Origin: Paenibacillus oryzisoli
GTDB lineage: Bacteria > Bacillota > Bacilli > Paenibacillales > NBRC-103111
DNA: 64,000 nucleotides
Assembly (NCBI RefSeq): GCF_001653565.1
Contig: NZ_LYPB01000073.1
Span: forward strand, 349,508-413,507
Direction of reading: 5' to 3'
Under the pieces are notes generated by a model. That model was not told where the DNA came from and ran no database searches. It worked only from the letters and a program-made list of their open reading frames with translations. Both the position numbers and the translations under genes were made by a program. Shown piece after piece: positions 34,230 to 44,001 of this stretch; position 1 is the stretch's first letter; the number at the start of each line of letters is the position of its first letter.

Positions 34230-34245
34230 GTTCCCAATTAAGAAC
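34230..34245. promoter_or_regulatory. SinR-type operator inside the second EPS operon
   Basis: GTTCCCAATTAAGAAC keeps both GTTC and GAAC ends of the palindrome, with changes in the middle. It is 19 bases upstream of the acyl-activating enzyme start, in the 43-base gap after the flippase gene. Confidence 0.5.
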
Positions 34246-34254
34246 AATCATAGA

Positions 34255-35805
34255 TCAAAAAGATTCTGAACTTCCCTTCGGAGTAACCTTCCTCTGAACT
34301 CTACTCAACATCCCTTTCGCAATTCCCAGTAAATACTTGTATTCATCGCTTCTATGAAACAAGAGAATGTAAATAAGATTAGGAATGCACAAACAAAGAA
34401 GTGCTTTCAAACCCAATGAAAATATGCTCTCCGCAACTACCAAATTAGCGATATAAGAAGTGATTAAGCAAGTACCTACACCTACAGCCCCATAGTAGAA
34501 ATAGCGTGAAAAGTACCGGAAGATTGACTTGTGGAACACTTTCTTATACACGAAATAAGGTGTAGTCCAAAATGGAACAACCATTGCACTGATTAAGGTT
34601 CCAATAAATACGCCGGCAATGCCTATGTACTGCACTAGAATAATGGAGAAAACTAAGTTCACTCCCGCCTGACACAGAGGTACAAATCTATCCTCATGAA
34701 AAATACCAGCGGTTGTTTTAACCGTACTAATCGAGTTTCTCATTCCTCTTTCATAGAAGGTAACGACTAAAACAATGAGTACAAGTTTATCCATTAGGAA
34801 TTTGGGACCTATCCAGAGGCTTATAAATGGTTCAATCATGATAAATAACACAATCGCAAACAGCGAGTACAGCCAGAAATTAAGAAACATAGTCACTCTA
34901 TATACACGATAGATCTTTTCTTTACTTTCTTTGGCTACTAGATTACCGATACTGTGGTAAATATTATTAAAGATTTGATTAATGAAGGTTCGACATATGT
35001 CGATGAGCATAAAATAATTCGAATATAACCCAACAGCCGCCACACTCACATAGTAGGAAATAATAATATTATCGGTACCGAATATGAAGTAGGTTCCCAC
35101 ATTCTGCAAGATGATTGCTTTAATATTCTTAACTAAGTTACTCTTTGTTAATTGATCAATCTGCTTCGTTATCTTCTCTTTGAGAAACGGATATAAGCGA
35201 TCCACAATCAGCGATAGGATGAAACTATTAATTAACGTAATCATGCTGTCAATAATTAAGTACACGACATAGTTCTGAGTCATATACAGAATAACTATCT
35301 TCAAAGAAGTTGAAACAATAGAAGAGATTGAAAACATCCCCGTAACAATATATCCCTTCTGACTTACATTCAGAAAAGAACTCTTGTATTGGAAAAAATA
35401 CGGTGTAACTGTGTTCATTAAAAACACAAAATAGATCAGATGAATATGTGCTACATTCGTATCTTTCACAAAATAATTTAGAAAAGGCATGATCGAAAGT
35501 CCTAATACGAAGACGATTAGCGCAATGACTAAGTAAGCTTTCTTATACAACTTCATAAGCATAAGCATTTTTTCTTTGTCATTCTCAGCAACAGGTTTAT
35601 AGAGGTTATAAATAATACTGGAACCAATACCCGCTTCCGCAAGGGAGAGCATGGCAAGAATATTCGTAAACAAGCCATTTACACCTAAATAATCGATGCC
35701 TAGCGTTTGAATGAAGACGGTTCTCGAGAAGAAACTTAAAAAAGTGATAATTAATTGATTACCTAGTCCGACTGAGATATTAATAATCGAGCTTCTTGTT
35801 CTCAT
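34255..35805 (-). CDS. Wzx-type polysaccharide flippase (MOP superfamily)
   Basis: The 516-residue protein has 12-14 membrane helices beginning MRTRSSIINISVGLGNQLII, with FIQTLGIDYLGVNGLFTNIL near residue 30-50 as in many Wzx proteins. It should flip undecaprenyl-linked repeat units to the outer face. Its start overlaps the stop of the upstream acetyltransferase gene (ATGA-type junction), showing an operon. This is the only clear flippase in the window, so it may serve more than one of the EPS pathways. Confidence 0.93.
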   Translation of the reverse strand: MRTRSSIINISVGLGNQLIITFLSFFSRTVFIQTLGIDYLGVNGLFTNILAMLSLAEAGIGSSIIYNLYKPVAENDKEKMLMLMKLYKKAYLVIALIVFVLGLSIMPFLNYFVKDTNVAHIHLIYFVFLMNTVTPYFFQYKSSFLNVSQKGYIVTGMFSISSIVSTSLKIVILYMTQNYVVYLIIDSMITLINSFILSLIVDRLYPFLKEKITKQIDQLTKSNLVKNIKAIILQNVGTYFIFGTDNIIISYYVSVAAVGLYSNYFMLIDICRTFINQIFNNIYHSIGNLVAKESKEKIYRVYRVTMFLNFWLYSLFAIVLFIMIEPFISLWIGPKFLMDKLVLIVLVVTFYERGMRNSISTVKTTAGIFHEDRFVPLCQAGVNLVFSIILVQYIGIAGVFIGTLISAMVVPFWTTPYFVYKKVFHKSIFRYFSRYFYYGAVGVGTCLITSYIANLVVAESIFSLGLKALLCLCIPNLIYILLFHRSDEYKYLLGIAKGMLSRVQRKVTPKGSSESF

Positions 35806-36362
35806 AGAACGAAACCTATTTCATTTGAGAGTTCTTGATACATGCGATACTTTTGCTCCGGCGTGATATGGCCTTCATGCGTGTAGCTAGCATCATATTT
35901 TCTACTATTCGATAACAGAAGTTCATTGCTTTTAATGTACTCATCAACCGCTTTCACAACTTTAGCAGGGTTACCGACGGCAACACTGTCTGCTGGAATT
36001 GATTTGGTTACAATGCTTCCAGCTCCAATAATTGAGTTCTTCCCTATGGTAACACCAGGCATAATCAATGCTCTTGCCCCAATAAATACATTATCTTCAA
36101 TTGTTATGTTACCTATTTTGGTGTAATTTATGATGCTTTTCGTACTAGCATCATGCGCTAGTAGGTATGCCTGAGGCGCAATCGTTACATTATTTCCAAT
36201 CTTAATAAGCCAGCAGTGTGAATAATCAATAACAACGCCCGGTTGTATGGAGCAATTCTTACCAACTACCATTCCCATCTTCACATAGTCTTCTAACCAG
36301 ATTTCCTCTAAGAAAAACTTTCTAATCCTAACTTTTACAAAGGTTACGATGCGTGTAATCAT
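35802..36362 (-). CDS. Left-handed beta-helix acetyltransferase (LbH/WbbJ type)
   Basis: The 186-residue protein has hexapeptide repeats from about residue 30 to 145, for example VGKNCSIQPGVVIDYSHCW, IGNNVTIAPQAYLLAHDAST, IEDNVFIGARALIMPGVTIG and NSIIGAGSIVTKSIPADSVA. The His in LLAHDA is the likely catalytic base. It should O-acetylate a sugar of the repeat unit from acetyl-CoA. Both ends overlap neighbouring genes by four bases, indicating coupled translation. Confidence 0.9.
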   Translation of the reverse strand: MITRIVTFVKVRIRKFFLEEIWLEDYVKMGMVVGKNCSIQPGVVIDYSHCWLIKIGNNVTIAPQAYLLAHDASTKSIINYTKIGNITIEDNVFIGARALIMPGVTIGKNSIIGAGSIVTKSIPADSVAVGNPAKVVKAVDEYIKSNELLLSNSRKYDASYTHEGHITPEQKYRMYQELSNEIGFVL

Positions 36363-37552
36363 CTCTTCACAACCTTATAACCGTGATTGAAATTCATCAT
36401 TCGAATACAGAAGCCCTGTGTAAATGGCAAAATATTAAATAAGGTCGAATAGACACCTATATCTTTGGTATCTCCTTGCGAGAAATCAACTGCACCGCTT
36501 CTTCTAGTTACCTTCATAAGATAAGCGGCTGCTCGATTAGCACTGTTTAAACACAATTCTGAGATTCCATCAATTTGCGAAGCATTTAACATGAACCAGC
36601 CTAACGTTGCCGTCGTAGATGAGTCTGGCCGACATTCTCCTCTAGTCACCGTCCAATTCCAATTTCCTTGATCCTGCTGGAATAATACGGCTGCTTCAGC
36701 AAATCGTTTAACACTCTCTGTCAGCCTCGATTTATGAACATGATCACTAGGCATTTCACCCCATGCATCAATAAGTCCTATGGCATACCATCCTAAACCT
36801 CGTCCCCAACCGTACAGTCCCAGTGGTAATTTCTCGGCAACCGCGTAAGCGTGACTTGGGATATGGTGTCCTTGTAACATACCTTTGTCTTCATATGTTG
36901 TAATCTGCTTCACAGCCAACTCTACGCACTCATCTTTATGATAGCGTAGTCCGTACGCCACTAAGAAAGGACAAATGAAACCTATTGTATCCACATAGCG
37001 ATATTCTTTCATAAAACTGCGATATTGCACTGTACCATCCTGACCAATATGCCCCCTTATCATTTCCCATACAGCATCCAAGGCAGGTTTATACTTGTCG
37101 ATATCAATAAAATCTAACTTCATCACTGCGTACGCAAAAATAGCCCCATCAACATATTTAGGTGTATGTTTCCATTGACCTTGATCATTAAATTTCTGAG
37201 CCATGAATTTACTAAGCTGATGTTTGACATCGCTGTCATCGTTTTGTTTCAAATATTCAGACATGCCTAATAGTAACGCGGCTTCTTGCCAATGTTGAAT
37301 GGCAGCTTTCGTATAATTCCCCTTCAACATATCAATAAAGACTAACCTGGTATGATCGGTCACTTTTATTTTCGGCGTCGCATGCAGCCACTTCAGGCCA
37401 AGCTTTGTTATGGATTTGTTCCATATTTGTTGATTGTCATATCTCCCGATATGAATTCTGCTTAACCAATCCTTGAATAACGGAATAATATCGATACTGA
37501 TTATGATTGCGATGAGAAGTAATAGTGCATAACCTATGAGTTGAAATATCAT
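36359..37552 (-). CDS. GH88/GH105-like unsaturated glucuronyl hydrolase family protein with N-terminal membrane anchor
   Basis: The 397-residue protein has a hydrophobic segment at residues 2-24 and then an (alpha/alpha)6-barrel type sequence with GQWKHTPKYVDGAIFAYAVM, LPLGLYGWGRGLGWYAIGLI and CRPDSSTTATLGWFM, as in family 88/105 hydrolases that remove unsaturated uronic acids from lyase products. The anchor suggests activity at the outer membrane face. In an EPS operon it may trim or edit polymer ends, with the beta-helix proteins as possible lyases; this link is inference. Confidence 0.82.
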   Translation of the reverse strand: MIFQLIGYALLLLIAIIISIDIIPLFKDWLSRIHIGRYDNQQIWNKSITKLGLKWLHATPKIKVTDHTRLVFIDMLKGNYTKAAIQHWQEAALLLGMSEYLKQNDDSDVKHQLSKFMAQKFNDQGQWKHTPKYVDGAIFAYAVMKLDFIDIDKYKPALDAVWEMIRGHIGQDGTVQYRSFMKEYRYVDTIGFICPFLVAYGLRYHKDECVELAVKQITTYEDKGMLQGHHIPSHAYAVAEKLPLGLYGWGRGLGWYAIGLIDAWGEMPSDHVHKSRLTESVKRFAEAAVLFQQDQGNWNWTVTRGECRPDSSTTATLGWFMLNASQIDGISELCLNSANRAAAYLMKVTRRSGAVDFSQGDTKDIGVYSTLFNILPFTQGFCIRMMNFNHGYKVVKR

Positions 37553-37571
37553 ATAAGTTAACCTCTTTCAT

Positions 37572-38753
37572 TTAATTAATCATCTCATATAGTTTGTGTA
37601 TTTCATCTTCTGTTCCTAAATTTTCAGACGAAAGATTCTGCGTGAATTGCTCCCGAAGAGACGGATTATCTATCAAACTAGCAATTCCAGCAGATAACGA
37701 CTTCGGGTTCATCTCAACTATTAACCCATTCATGCCATCAATGATTTGATCTTTGGCTGTGTCAAAGTTGGTAACAACAATTGGCTTATTGAGTATTTTA
37801 GCCTCATCGATCGCAATGGATTTACCCTCAAATCTGGAAGGCTGAACGTAAATATCTGCTGCTTTTATGTAAGGATACGGATTCTCTTTGATACCAAGAA
37901 GCTTGATATTATCGTTCAATTTGTTGTCATGGATTATTCTCTCTAGGCGTTCACGTTCTTCGCCTTCCCCAATGATGTACCATTTCACCTGATATCCAGT
38001 CGTTACAAGTTCCTTACAAGACTCGATCGCCAACTCAAATCCTTTGTGATAATTTAATCTCCCTACGGAAACAATTTTCAATTCTTGACCACCTAAATCA
38101 ATTTCTTCTAAGGAGAGCTTACGTATAGCTACTGGAGACACGATATTATGCATGACTTCAATTCTTTGCATATAATTTGGAAATACCTTTCTTAGAATGT
38201 GCTGACATTCTTCCGAGACAGTCACGATATGGTCCAATTTCTTGAAGTATCCGTAATCCAACTTAGCATCCATACCCATTTTGTTATAATCACTATGAAT
38301 AAATCCTAATTTCTTAGTTGCTCTCACTTTATCAATACAAAAATAAATCGGATTCTTCTCGAGATATCCGACAGCCGCGTCATATTTCGTATGGATATCA
38401 GGCAAAGCTTGGTAAACATACTTCCATGCCCTCTGCTCTGACCTAGCTGAATTTTTCTCACTTTTATAAATGAATCCAGCTCTTACTCTTGCAACAGCTA
38501 CTTTCAACCTTCCTTTGCGAAGACAGTCGAGTACAGCCGCTCCCATTGGCATTTCGAAATATTTATAATTCTGAGGCTCACTTAATAAGTTGACTTCACT
38601 TGGTATTTTATTGAGAAATATACCCTCATGTTTAAGCAAAAATAAGTCAACCTCATATTTTGAATAATCCAACGACTCCATAAGGGAGATCAGCGCTTTC
38701 TCTGCTCCGCCACAGGTTAAACTATTCATAATAAATAGCACCTTTTTTTTCAT
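37572..38753 (-). CDS. GT4-family glycosyltransferase (paralogue A)
   Basis: The 393-residue protein starts KKVLFIMNSLTCGGAEKALI and has IVSVGRLNYHKGFELAIESC and YVQPSRFEGKSIAIDEAKIL in the donor domain (E-x7-E). It is clearly similar along its full length to the neighbours at 38763 and 42187, which suggests local duplication with changed specificity. AGGAGG precedes the ATG. Confidence 0.92.
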   Translation of the reverse strand: MKKKVLFIMNSLTCGGAEKALISLMESLDYSKYEVDLFLLKHEGIFLNKIPSEVNLLSEPQNYKYFEMPMGAAVLDCLRKGRLKVAVARVRAGFIYKSEKNSARSEQRAWKYVYQALPDIHTKYDAAVGYLEKNPIYFCIDKVRATKKLGFIHSDYNKMGMDAKLDYGYFKKLDHIVTVSEECQHILRKVFPNYMQRIEVMHNIVSPVAIRKLSLEEIDLGGQELKIVSVGRLNYHKGFELAIESCKELVTTGYQVKWYIIGEGEERERLERIIHDNKLNDNIKLLGIKENPYPYIKAADIYVQPSRFEGKSIAIDEAKILNKPIVVTNFDTAKDQIIDGMNGLIVEMNPKSLSAGIASLIDNPSLREQFTQNLSSENLGTEDEIHKLYEMIN

Positions 38754-38762
38754 TACTGCCTC

Positions 38763-39956
38763 CTATCCGATCAGCTCATAAAATTTCTCTATTTCATCTT
38801 CCGTCCCCAATTGTTGCTTAGCTAGTGTAGCCGATAACCTCTCCCTTAAAGCGACATCATTAATCAGTTTTTCAATTTCATTTGCCAGATCATCTGCATT
38901 CATTTCTGAGATAATGCCATCTACTCCTTGAACAATCTGATCTTTAGCCGTAGTGAAATTAGTCACGATAATTGGTTTATTCAAGATCTTAGCTTCGTCA
39001 ATTGCAATTGATTTACCCTCAAATCTTGATGTTTGTGAATAAATGTCCGCTTGTTTGACATATGGATACGGATTTGATTTAAGTCCCAATAATTTGAAAT
39101 TTTCTTCTAGCCCATATTCTTTTATTAATTCCATGAGTTTTTGTTTTTCTTCACCATCTCCAATAACATTCCATGAGATGTTATATCCACGATCAATCAG
39201 CATTTTACAAGTCTCAATCGCCATAACGAAATTTTTCTGATAATGTAAGCGTCCAATTGATACAATAACAATCTGATTCTCTTTTTTACCAAACAATTCT
39301 GCTTGACCTTGTTCAGCCATTTTATTAATTATCGTAGGTGACACAATATTATAAATGACCTTTACCTTGTCTTTTTGCTCGGGGAATCTGCTTTCCAAGA
39401 CATTAGCACACTCTTCTGATACTGTGACAATTTGATCTAATTTACTAAAATAGATTTGATCAAACAAAGGGTCCATGCCTAATTGATCATAATCAATATG
39501 CACCCAACCTATTTTTCTAGTAGCTGAATCGACCTTATCTATACAAATATAGGTAGATGTTTTCTCTAAAAATCCGATAGCAGCATGGTAAGGCCCTTTA
39601 ATCAGGCCCAATGACTTGGAAATATATTTCCAATTGTATTGTTCTCTTAAAGCTACATTTTTTAGGCTCCTATTTCTAAAAGTAAACATAGCCCGGTTAT
39701 ATGCTAAACCAACACTTCCGTTAAGCAAAAATTTCCCAATGGATTTAAGTAAGGGTAAACTGAAAATCGTAAAATTTTTGGGTAGAGGTAAGATTCGCAC
39801 TTCCTTAGGTACAAACTCCATAAATAATCCTTCATGTGATAATAAAAATAAATCCACACTATATTTGTTATAATCCAGTTTATTTAGTAAGGTAACTAGA
39901 CTTTTCTCTCCCCCACCAGAAGTTAAACTAGGCATGATAAAGATAAGTTTTTTCAC
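38763..39956 (-). CDS. GT4-family glycosyltransferase (paralogue B)
   Basis: About 397 residues starting at GTG 39956 (GAGGTG seven bases upstream; the TTG before it is within the spacer). It has KKLIFIMPSLTSGGGEKSLV, VSIGRLHYQKNFVMAIETCK and IYSQTSRFEGKSIAIDEAKI. It is the closest relative of the gene at 37572-38753 and the two are adjacent, so they probably arose by tandem duplication. The sequence is more AT-rich than the flanking eps operon at 15-26 kb. Confidence 0.92.
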   Translation of the reverse strand: MKKLIFIMPSLTSGGGEKSLVTLLNKLDYNKYSVDLFLLSHEGLFMEFVPKEVRILPLPKNFTIFSLPLLKSIGKFLLNGSVGLAYNRAMFTFRNRSLKNVALREQYNWKYISKSLGLIKGPYHAAIGFLEKTSTYICIDKVDSATRKIGWVHIDYDQLGMDPLFDQIYFSKLDQIVTVSEECANVLESRFPEQKDKVKVIYNIVSPTIINKMAEQGQAELFGKKENQIVIVSIGRLHYQKNFVMAIETCKMLIDRGYNISWNVIGDGEEKQKLMELIKEYGLEENFKLLGLKSNPYPYVKQADIYSQTSRFEGKSIAIDEAKILNKPIIVTNFTTAKDQIVQGVDGIISEMNADDLANEIEKLINDVALRERLSATLAKQQLGTEDEIEKFYELIG

Positions 39957-39974
39957 CAAAATTCACCTCATTCA

Positions 39975-41132
39975 TTAAACTAATTGATGAAGTAACTCAA
40001 CAGCTCTGTATGACATTTTCTTAATTCGCGGAATAGCTCCTTGCAATATTTGTTTTATTTCATCTTCCTCTGCAAACATTTCATCAAATTTGGCCTTAAG
40101 CTTGTGGCCATCCGAAATTTCTTCAATGCCCAACACGAGTTTCTCTTCGCCGAAAATATCTTGAGCAATGCCTTTGGACTTCACACTATATCCTAGTACC
40201 ATGGTTGGAACGTAATTGGAATAAGCTGCAATGGTTGCATGGGTCCTAGCCCCAATAAAGAATCTCATTCTTGCAATATACCCTTTATATTGAATCGCGT
40301 TTAAGTGATTCGGCAACAAAATCACTCTACCTGTATGTTTAAATTCCTCGAAGAACTTCTCAAGAATTTCATAGTCATTGTTTCCAGCCTGGATAACATG
40401 CGGTGTTAATGCAATCGTCATATCCGTTTTATCTAGAATATGTGATATTAATTCTCTAACTGCTATTTGAGAATTTACATTTCGCTCCATGACTAGAGGA
40501 CTGAAATTTAAGCCAAGCGTATTTCCTTGTTGCCAACCCTCAGGAAGCTCAAGTTCTTCCTTCTCCATTGTGAACGCTGCATCCGCACACAATTCAACAT
40601 TCGTTAGTCCTTTACTCTTCAGCATGTTATAGGTTAGCGTTTCTCGCGCCAGAATAAGATCGAATAATTTCAAATCTTCTAATTTCCGCTCAGACATATC
40701 CTCTTGTCCAATTGAGCAGCCCCATAGTACTAACTTTTTCCCTCCAGCTTTCACTCTTTTATTAATTTCATACCAACCAGGTTGTTCACCATAGCAATAG
40801 TTATCACCACCAATGGAGAGATACACATCCATTTTGGGAATAAGCTTGACAATGTTATCATGAATCTTCCCTAGTGCGTATGAGTCGTCTCTAAATACTT
40901 TGTATTGAAGAGAAGAAAGTAACCAATCGTATGAATACTTTTTCAAGTTCCGAGTTGATCCATCATAAATACCATCTAGTCTTGTGATCAAACGATCTGT
41001 TTCTGGTTTACCCGAAGCTAGATACACCTTGGATCCACGAATTCGTTCCTTAATAATATGGGTTGAGGATCTCACGATTGCCTCACATCCTCTATTTAAG
41101 CTACCATCATGAGCAAACATCATAATTTTCAT
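39975..41132 (-). CDS. Polysaccharide pyruvyl transferase family protein
   Basis: The 385-residue protein has the family features: HDGSLNRGCEAIVRSSTHII at the start, DVYLSIGGDNYCYGEQPGWY in the middle, WGCSIGQEDMS, and the C-terminal RMRFFIGARTHATIAAYSNY. Such enzymes add pyruvate ketals from phosphoenolpyruvate to sugars, giving an acidic polymer. AAAGGGGAT precedes the ATG. A pyruvylated repeat unit would fit the acetyltransferases in the same operon. Confidence 0.92.
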   Translation of the reverse strand: MKIMMFAHDGSLNRGCEAIVRSSTHIIKERIRGSKVYLASGKPETDRLITRLDGIYDGSTRNLKKYSYDWLLSSLQYKVFRDDSYALGKIHDNIVKLIPKMDVYLSIGGDNYCYGEQPGWYEINKRVKAGGKKLVLWGCSIGQEDMSERKLEDLKLFDLILARETLTYNMLKSKGLTNVELCADAAFTMEKEELELPEGWQQGNTLGLNFSPLVMERNVNSQIAVRELISHILDKTDMTIALTPHVIQAGNNDYEILEKFFEEFKHTGRVILLPNHLNAIQYKGYIARMRFFIGARTHATIAAYSNYVPTMVLGYSVKSKGIAQDIFGEEKLVLGIEEISDGHKLKAKFDEMFAEEDEIKQILQGAIPRIKKMSYRAVELLHQLV

Positions 41133-41146
41133 TTATATAATCCCCT

Positions 41147-42184
41147 TTAAATAGATTTACTTTTTAATTTGCTATATTTTGTGCAAAAGTATAGACCGGC
41201 TATTGATTTTTTTTGAATTAAATAGGTCATAAGCTTCTCGTATCTGCCTAGATTATCGTATTCTTGTTCGCAGAAGAGCGGTAAAGCTTCAGATACGATT
41301 GGATGTTTGACCATATTGGTTACATACCTAAACCTTTGATGAAAACTAATTTCATGGGTAGGATTTAGATATACGTGAATATTAGCCATTACACTTCTCA
41401 TCAATTTAGTTGATTTTAGTTGCTTAACTTTATGCTGGTTCCCAATAATATCTTCTACTTTTGGCACGTCTTGGAGATACACTTCTAAGGCACGCTTGAA
41501 GTAATCCTTCTCTAAAATGTTTCTAGTTGCACTTCCAGCTACTTCTCGATAATGATATCCCCGATAACTTTTCGAAATTACTAATTGAGCATGGCTGAAA
41601 AAGCTCATATTAAAATACCCATCTTCACCTAGCGGCATATTCTGGGGAAACTCAACCCCATGATCAAAAATTAATGTTCGTTTATATAATTTGTTCCATA
41701 CTGTATTCATTTGGTCTGACTTTAGTAAATAAGTTATAATCTCTTGTTCAATGAAACCTCTTGCTAATTTTGTATCTGTGGGAAAAGGATATGTAGTAAT
41801 GACCTTACTACCCGCAATTTCTGTTTCAAAGATCGAAATAACTACGTCATAATCTTCTTCTTTAGCTGTCCAATACAGCGTCTCAAACATATCCTTCTCA
41901 ACATAATCATCCGCATCTACAAAACCTACATACTCACCACTCGCTAACCTTAGGCCATGATTCCGCGCCATGCTTACACCTTGATTGTTTTGATGTATGA
42001 GTTTAATTCGCGAATCAAGTTTAGCGAAGCTCTCAATGATTCCAGCGCTTCCATCTTGGGATCCATCGTTAATGAAGATGAATTCACATTCTTCTAACGT
42101 CTGACTGATAAGTGATTCGATGCATGGCACTAAGTATTTCTCTGCATTATACACAGGGATAATTACACTTACTTTTGTACTCAT
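41147..42184 (-). CDS. GT2-family glycosyltransferase
   Basis: The 345-residue protein has KVSVIIPVYNAEKYLVPCIE, CEFIFINDGSQDGS, NQGVSMARNHGLRLASGEYV and GFVDADDYVEK, all classical GT-A/GT2 motifs with DxD in DADD. The C-terminal part is the longer type found in CpsI/EpsJ-like proteins. Spacing to the downstream gene is 14 bases and to the upstream gene two bases. Confidence 0.92.
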   Translation of the reverse strand: MSTKVSVIIPVYNAEKYLVPCIESLISQTLEECEFIFINDGSQDGSAGIIESFAKLDSRIKLIHQNNQGVSMARNHGLRLASGEYVGFVDADDYVEKDMFETLYWTAKEEDYDVVISIFETEIAGSKVITTYPFPTDTKLARGFIEQEIITYLLKSDQMNTVWNKLYKRTLIFDHGVEFPQNMPLGEDGYFNMSFFSHAQLVISKSYRGYHYREVAGSATRNILEKDYFKRALEVYLQDVPKVEDIIGNQHKVKQLKSTKLMRSVMANIHVYLNPTHEISFHQRFRYVTNMVKHPIVSEALPLFCEQEYDNLGRYEKLMTYLIQKKSIAGLYFCTKYSKLKSKSI

Positions 42185-42186
42185 GT

Positions 42187-43380
42187 CTATATCACTCCGT
42201 ATAACTTATTCAATTCCCAAGTATTACTATAATCTTGCCGTACATTATTGTTCATGAAGCCCGTTCTGAGTTCACTTCGTGTATACATCTCTTCAATTCC
42301 TTCCGCGATACCCTCTACACTTAGCTCACAGATCATACCATCCACACCATCTTCAATCTGACTACTCGAAGTCGGATAGTTGGTAATTATAATAGGTTTA
42401 CCTAAGATTTTGGCTTCCGTTACTGTCACTGCTTTCCCCTCGTAACGAGATGGTTGTACATATAAGTCACAAAGCTTGATATACGGATAGGGATTCATTT
42501 GCTTGCCGACTAGAATGAAACTATCCGTTAAGTTGTTCGCCACGATCAACTCTTTAAGCTGTTCTTCATATCCCCCATACCCTACAACAAACCATTTGAT
42601 GGATGTTAATCCCCTATCATGAAGCAACCTCAAAGCTTTTACAGCCATATCAAATCCTTTGACATAAGATAACCTGCCGACGGATACGATGTTAAAGTGA
42701 TCCTGATGCTCAGCATCTAGGTGAATATGATCATCTGCCATTTTTCGAATAAACGCTGGAGATGTAATGTTCTCTATTAATTGAATCTTCTTTTCTAATG
42801 TGGGGTATGTCTTAATGAACGCATCTGTACAGGCCTCGGAGATGGAAGCAATGGCATCGTATTTACACCATACTGCCAGATCCATTTTATTATCGATCTC
42901 TAATTCACTATAATCCGTATGTATCCATGCAATTTTTTTCACAGCATCTACCTTGCTAGCGACAATATCATGCGGCCATGCATAACTAATAGCTAGATCA
43001 TATTGCTTCCCTATCTTCGGTAAGAAATACGTTGTATATTTTTGAACAAGCTGCATCTGTATGTAACCAGATCCCTCCTTCAGCTTCCTGACTTTTGCCT
43101 TCCATGTCGAAATGGCTTTACTCAACACTCGGATGCCTAAAGCTAGAAGTTGCCCTTTCTTTAAACAATCCAACATGGATGCACGAAATACCGTATAGCT
43201 ATCTATCTCTGGCAAAAGATTTACTTTATCAGGTATCAAACTCAAGAAGTCTCCTGAATGTTTGCAAATAAATAAATCCACTTCGTATTTGCTGTAATCA
43301 AAGCTCTCCAGCATGTTAATCAAGCTTCTCTCAATGCCACCAATCTCCATATCAAACACAGTAATAAGAATTTTACGCAT
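42187..43380 (-). CDS. GT4-family glycosyltransferase (paralogue C)
   Basis: The 397-residue protein begins RKILITVFDMEIGGIERSLI and contains IVSVGRLSYVKGFDMAVKAL and LYVQPSRYEGKAVTVTEAKI. It belongs to the same subgroup as the proteins at 37572 and 38763, though it is more distant. Its start overlaps the end of the acetyltransferase gene by eight bases. Confidence 0.92.
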   Translation of the reverse strand: MRKILITVFDMEIGGIERSLINMLESFDYSKYEVDLFICKHSGDFLSLIPDKVNLLPEIDSYTVFRASMLDCLKKGQLLALGIRVLSKAISTWKAKVRKLKEGSGYIQMQLVQKYTTYFLPKIGKQYDLAISYAWPHDIVASKVDAVKKIAWIHTDYSELEIDNKMDLAVWCKYDAIASISEACTDAFIKTYPTLEKKIQLIENITSPAFIRKMADDHIHLDAEHQDHFNIVSVGRLSYVKGFDMAVKALRLLHDRGLTSIKWFVVGYGGYEEQLKELIVANNLTDSFILVGKQMNPYPYIKLCDLYVQPSRYEGKAVTVTEAKILGKPIIITNYPTSSSQIEDGVDGMICELSVEGIAEGIEEMYTRSELRTGFMNNNVRQDYSNTWELNKLYGVI

Positions 43381-43978
43381 ATTGAATGTAGCTCTTTTCC
43401 CTTTTATTTAAGAATATGGTATTCGCAGGTACATTTCCTTTCACAACACTTCCCGCTGCAATAACCGCATTATCACCGATTACCGTATCTCGAAGAATAA
43501 CCACATTAGAGCCTACCCACACATTTTCACCAATAATAATCTCTCCCTTTACAAGGTGTTCGCCAGAGTTTTCACGAAAATTATGATCATGATCATTTAT
43601 ACTAACGTTAGGTGCAATTTTAGTGTTTTTACCAATCGTTATCTTGTAGACACAATTGATGTTGCAATGATCATTAATAAACACCTTCTCCGCAATAAAC
43701 AATTCTCCATAGTGATCCACTCTTATACTTGCGTTCTTTCTTATAAATACGAATTTGCCAATGTAGATCCTGGCATGTTTGCTAAACACATCAATTCTAC
43801 TGTTCGTCTGTAATGAGAAAATAGATGACTTAATATTTCTATAGTAGAGAAGCTTGTTGAGGCATGCTCTTAGAATTCCTATGGCATGCGATGCATTCAT
43901 GATAAACATGTAGTAGAATCCCCTACCGCGACCATCATTTATTAGTGTGCTTAGAATTTTTTTACCTAGGATCCACAT
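43373..43978 (-). CDS. Left-handed beta-helix acyltransferase
   Basis: About 201 residues with hexapeptide repeats from residue 75 on: IYIGKFVFIRKNASIRVDHY, ITIGKNTKIAPNVSINDHDH and IIIGENVWVGSNVVILRDTV, then NAVIAAGSVVKGNVP. The pair of His in NDHDHNF fits the active site of maltose/galactoside O-acetyltransferase relatives. ATG 43978 is chosen because GAGGAG stands seven bases upstream; the TTG at 43993 is part of that site. Probable EPS O-acetylation. Confidence 0.9.
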   Translation of the reverse strand: MWILGKKILSTLINDGRGRGFYYMFIMNASHAIGILRACLNKLLYYRNIKSSIFSLQTNSRIDVFSKHARIYIGKFVFIRKNASIRVDHYGELFIAEKVFINDHCNINCVYKITIGKNTKIAPNVSINDHDHNFRENSGEHLVKGEIIIGENVWVGSNVVILRDTVIGDNAVIAAGSVVKGNVPANTIFLNKREKSYIQYA

Positions 43979-44001
43979 GCCTATTCTCCTCAAGAATCAT
44001 T

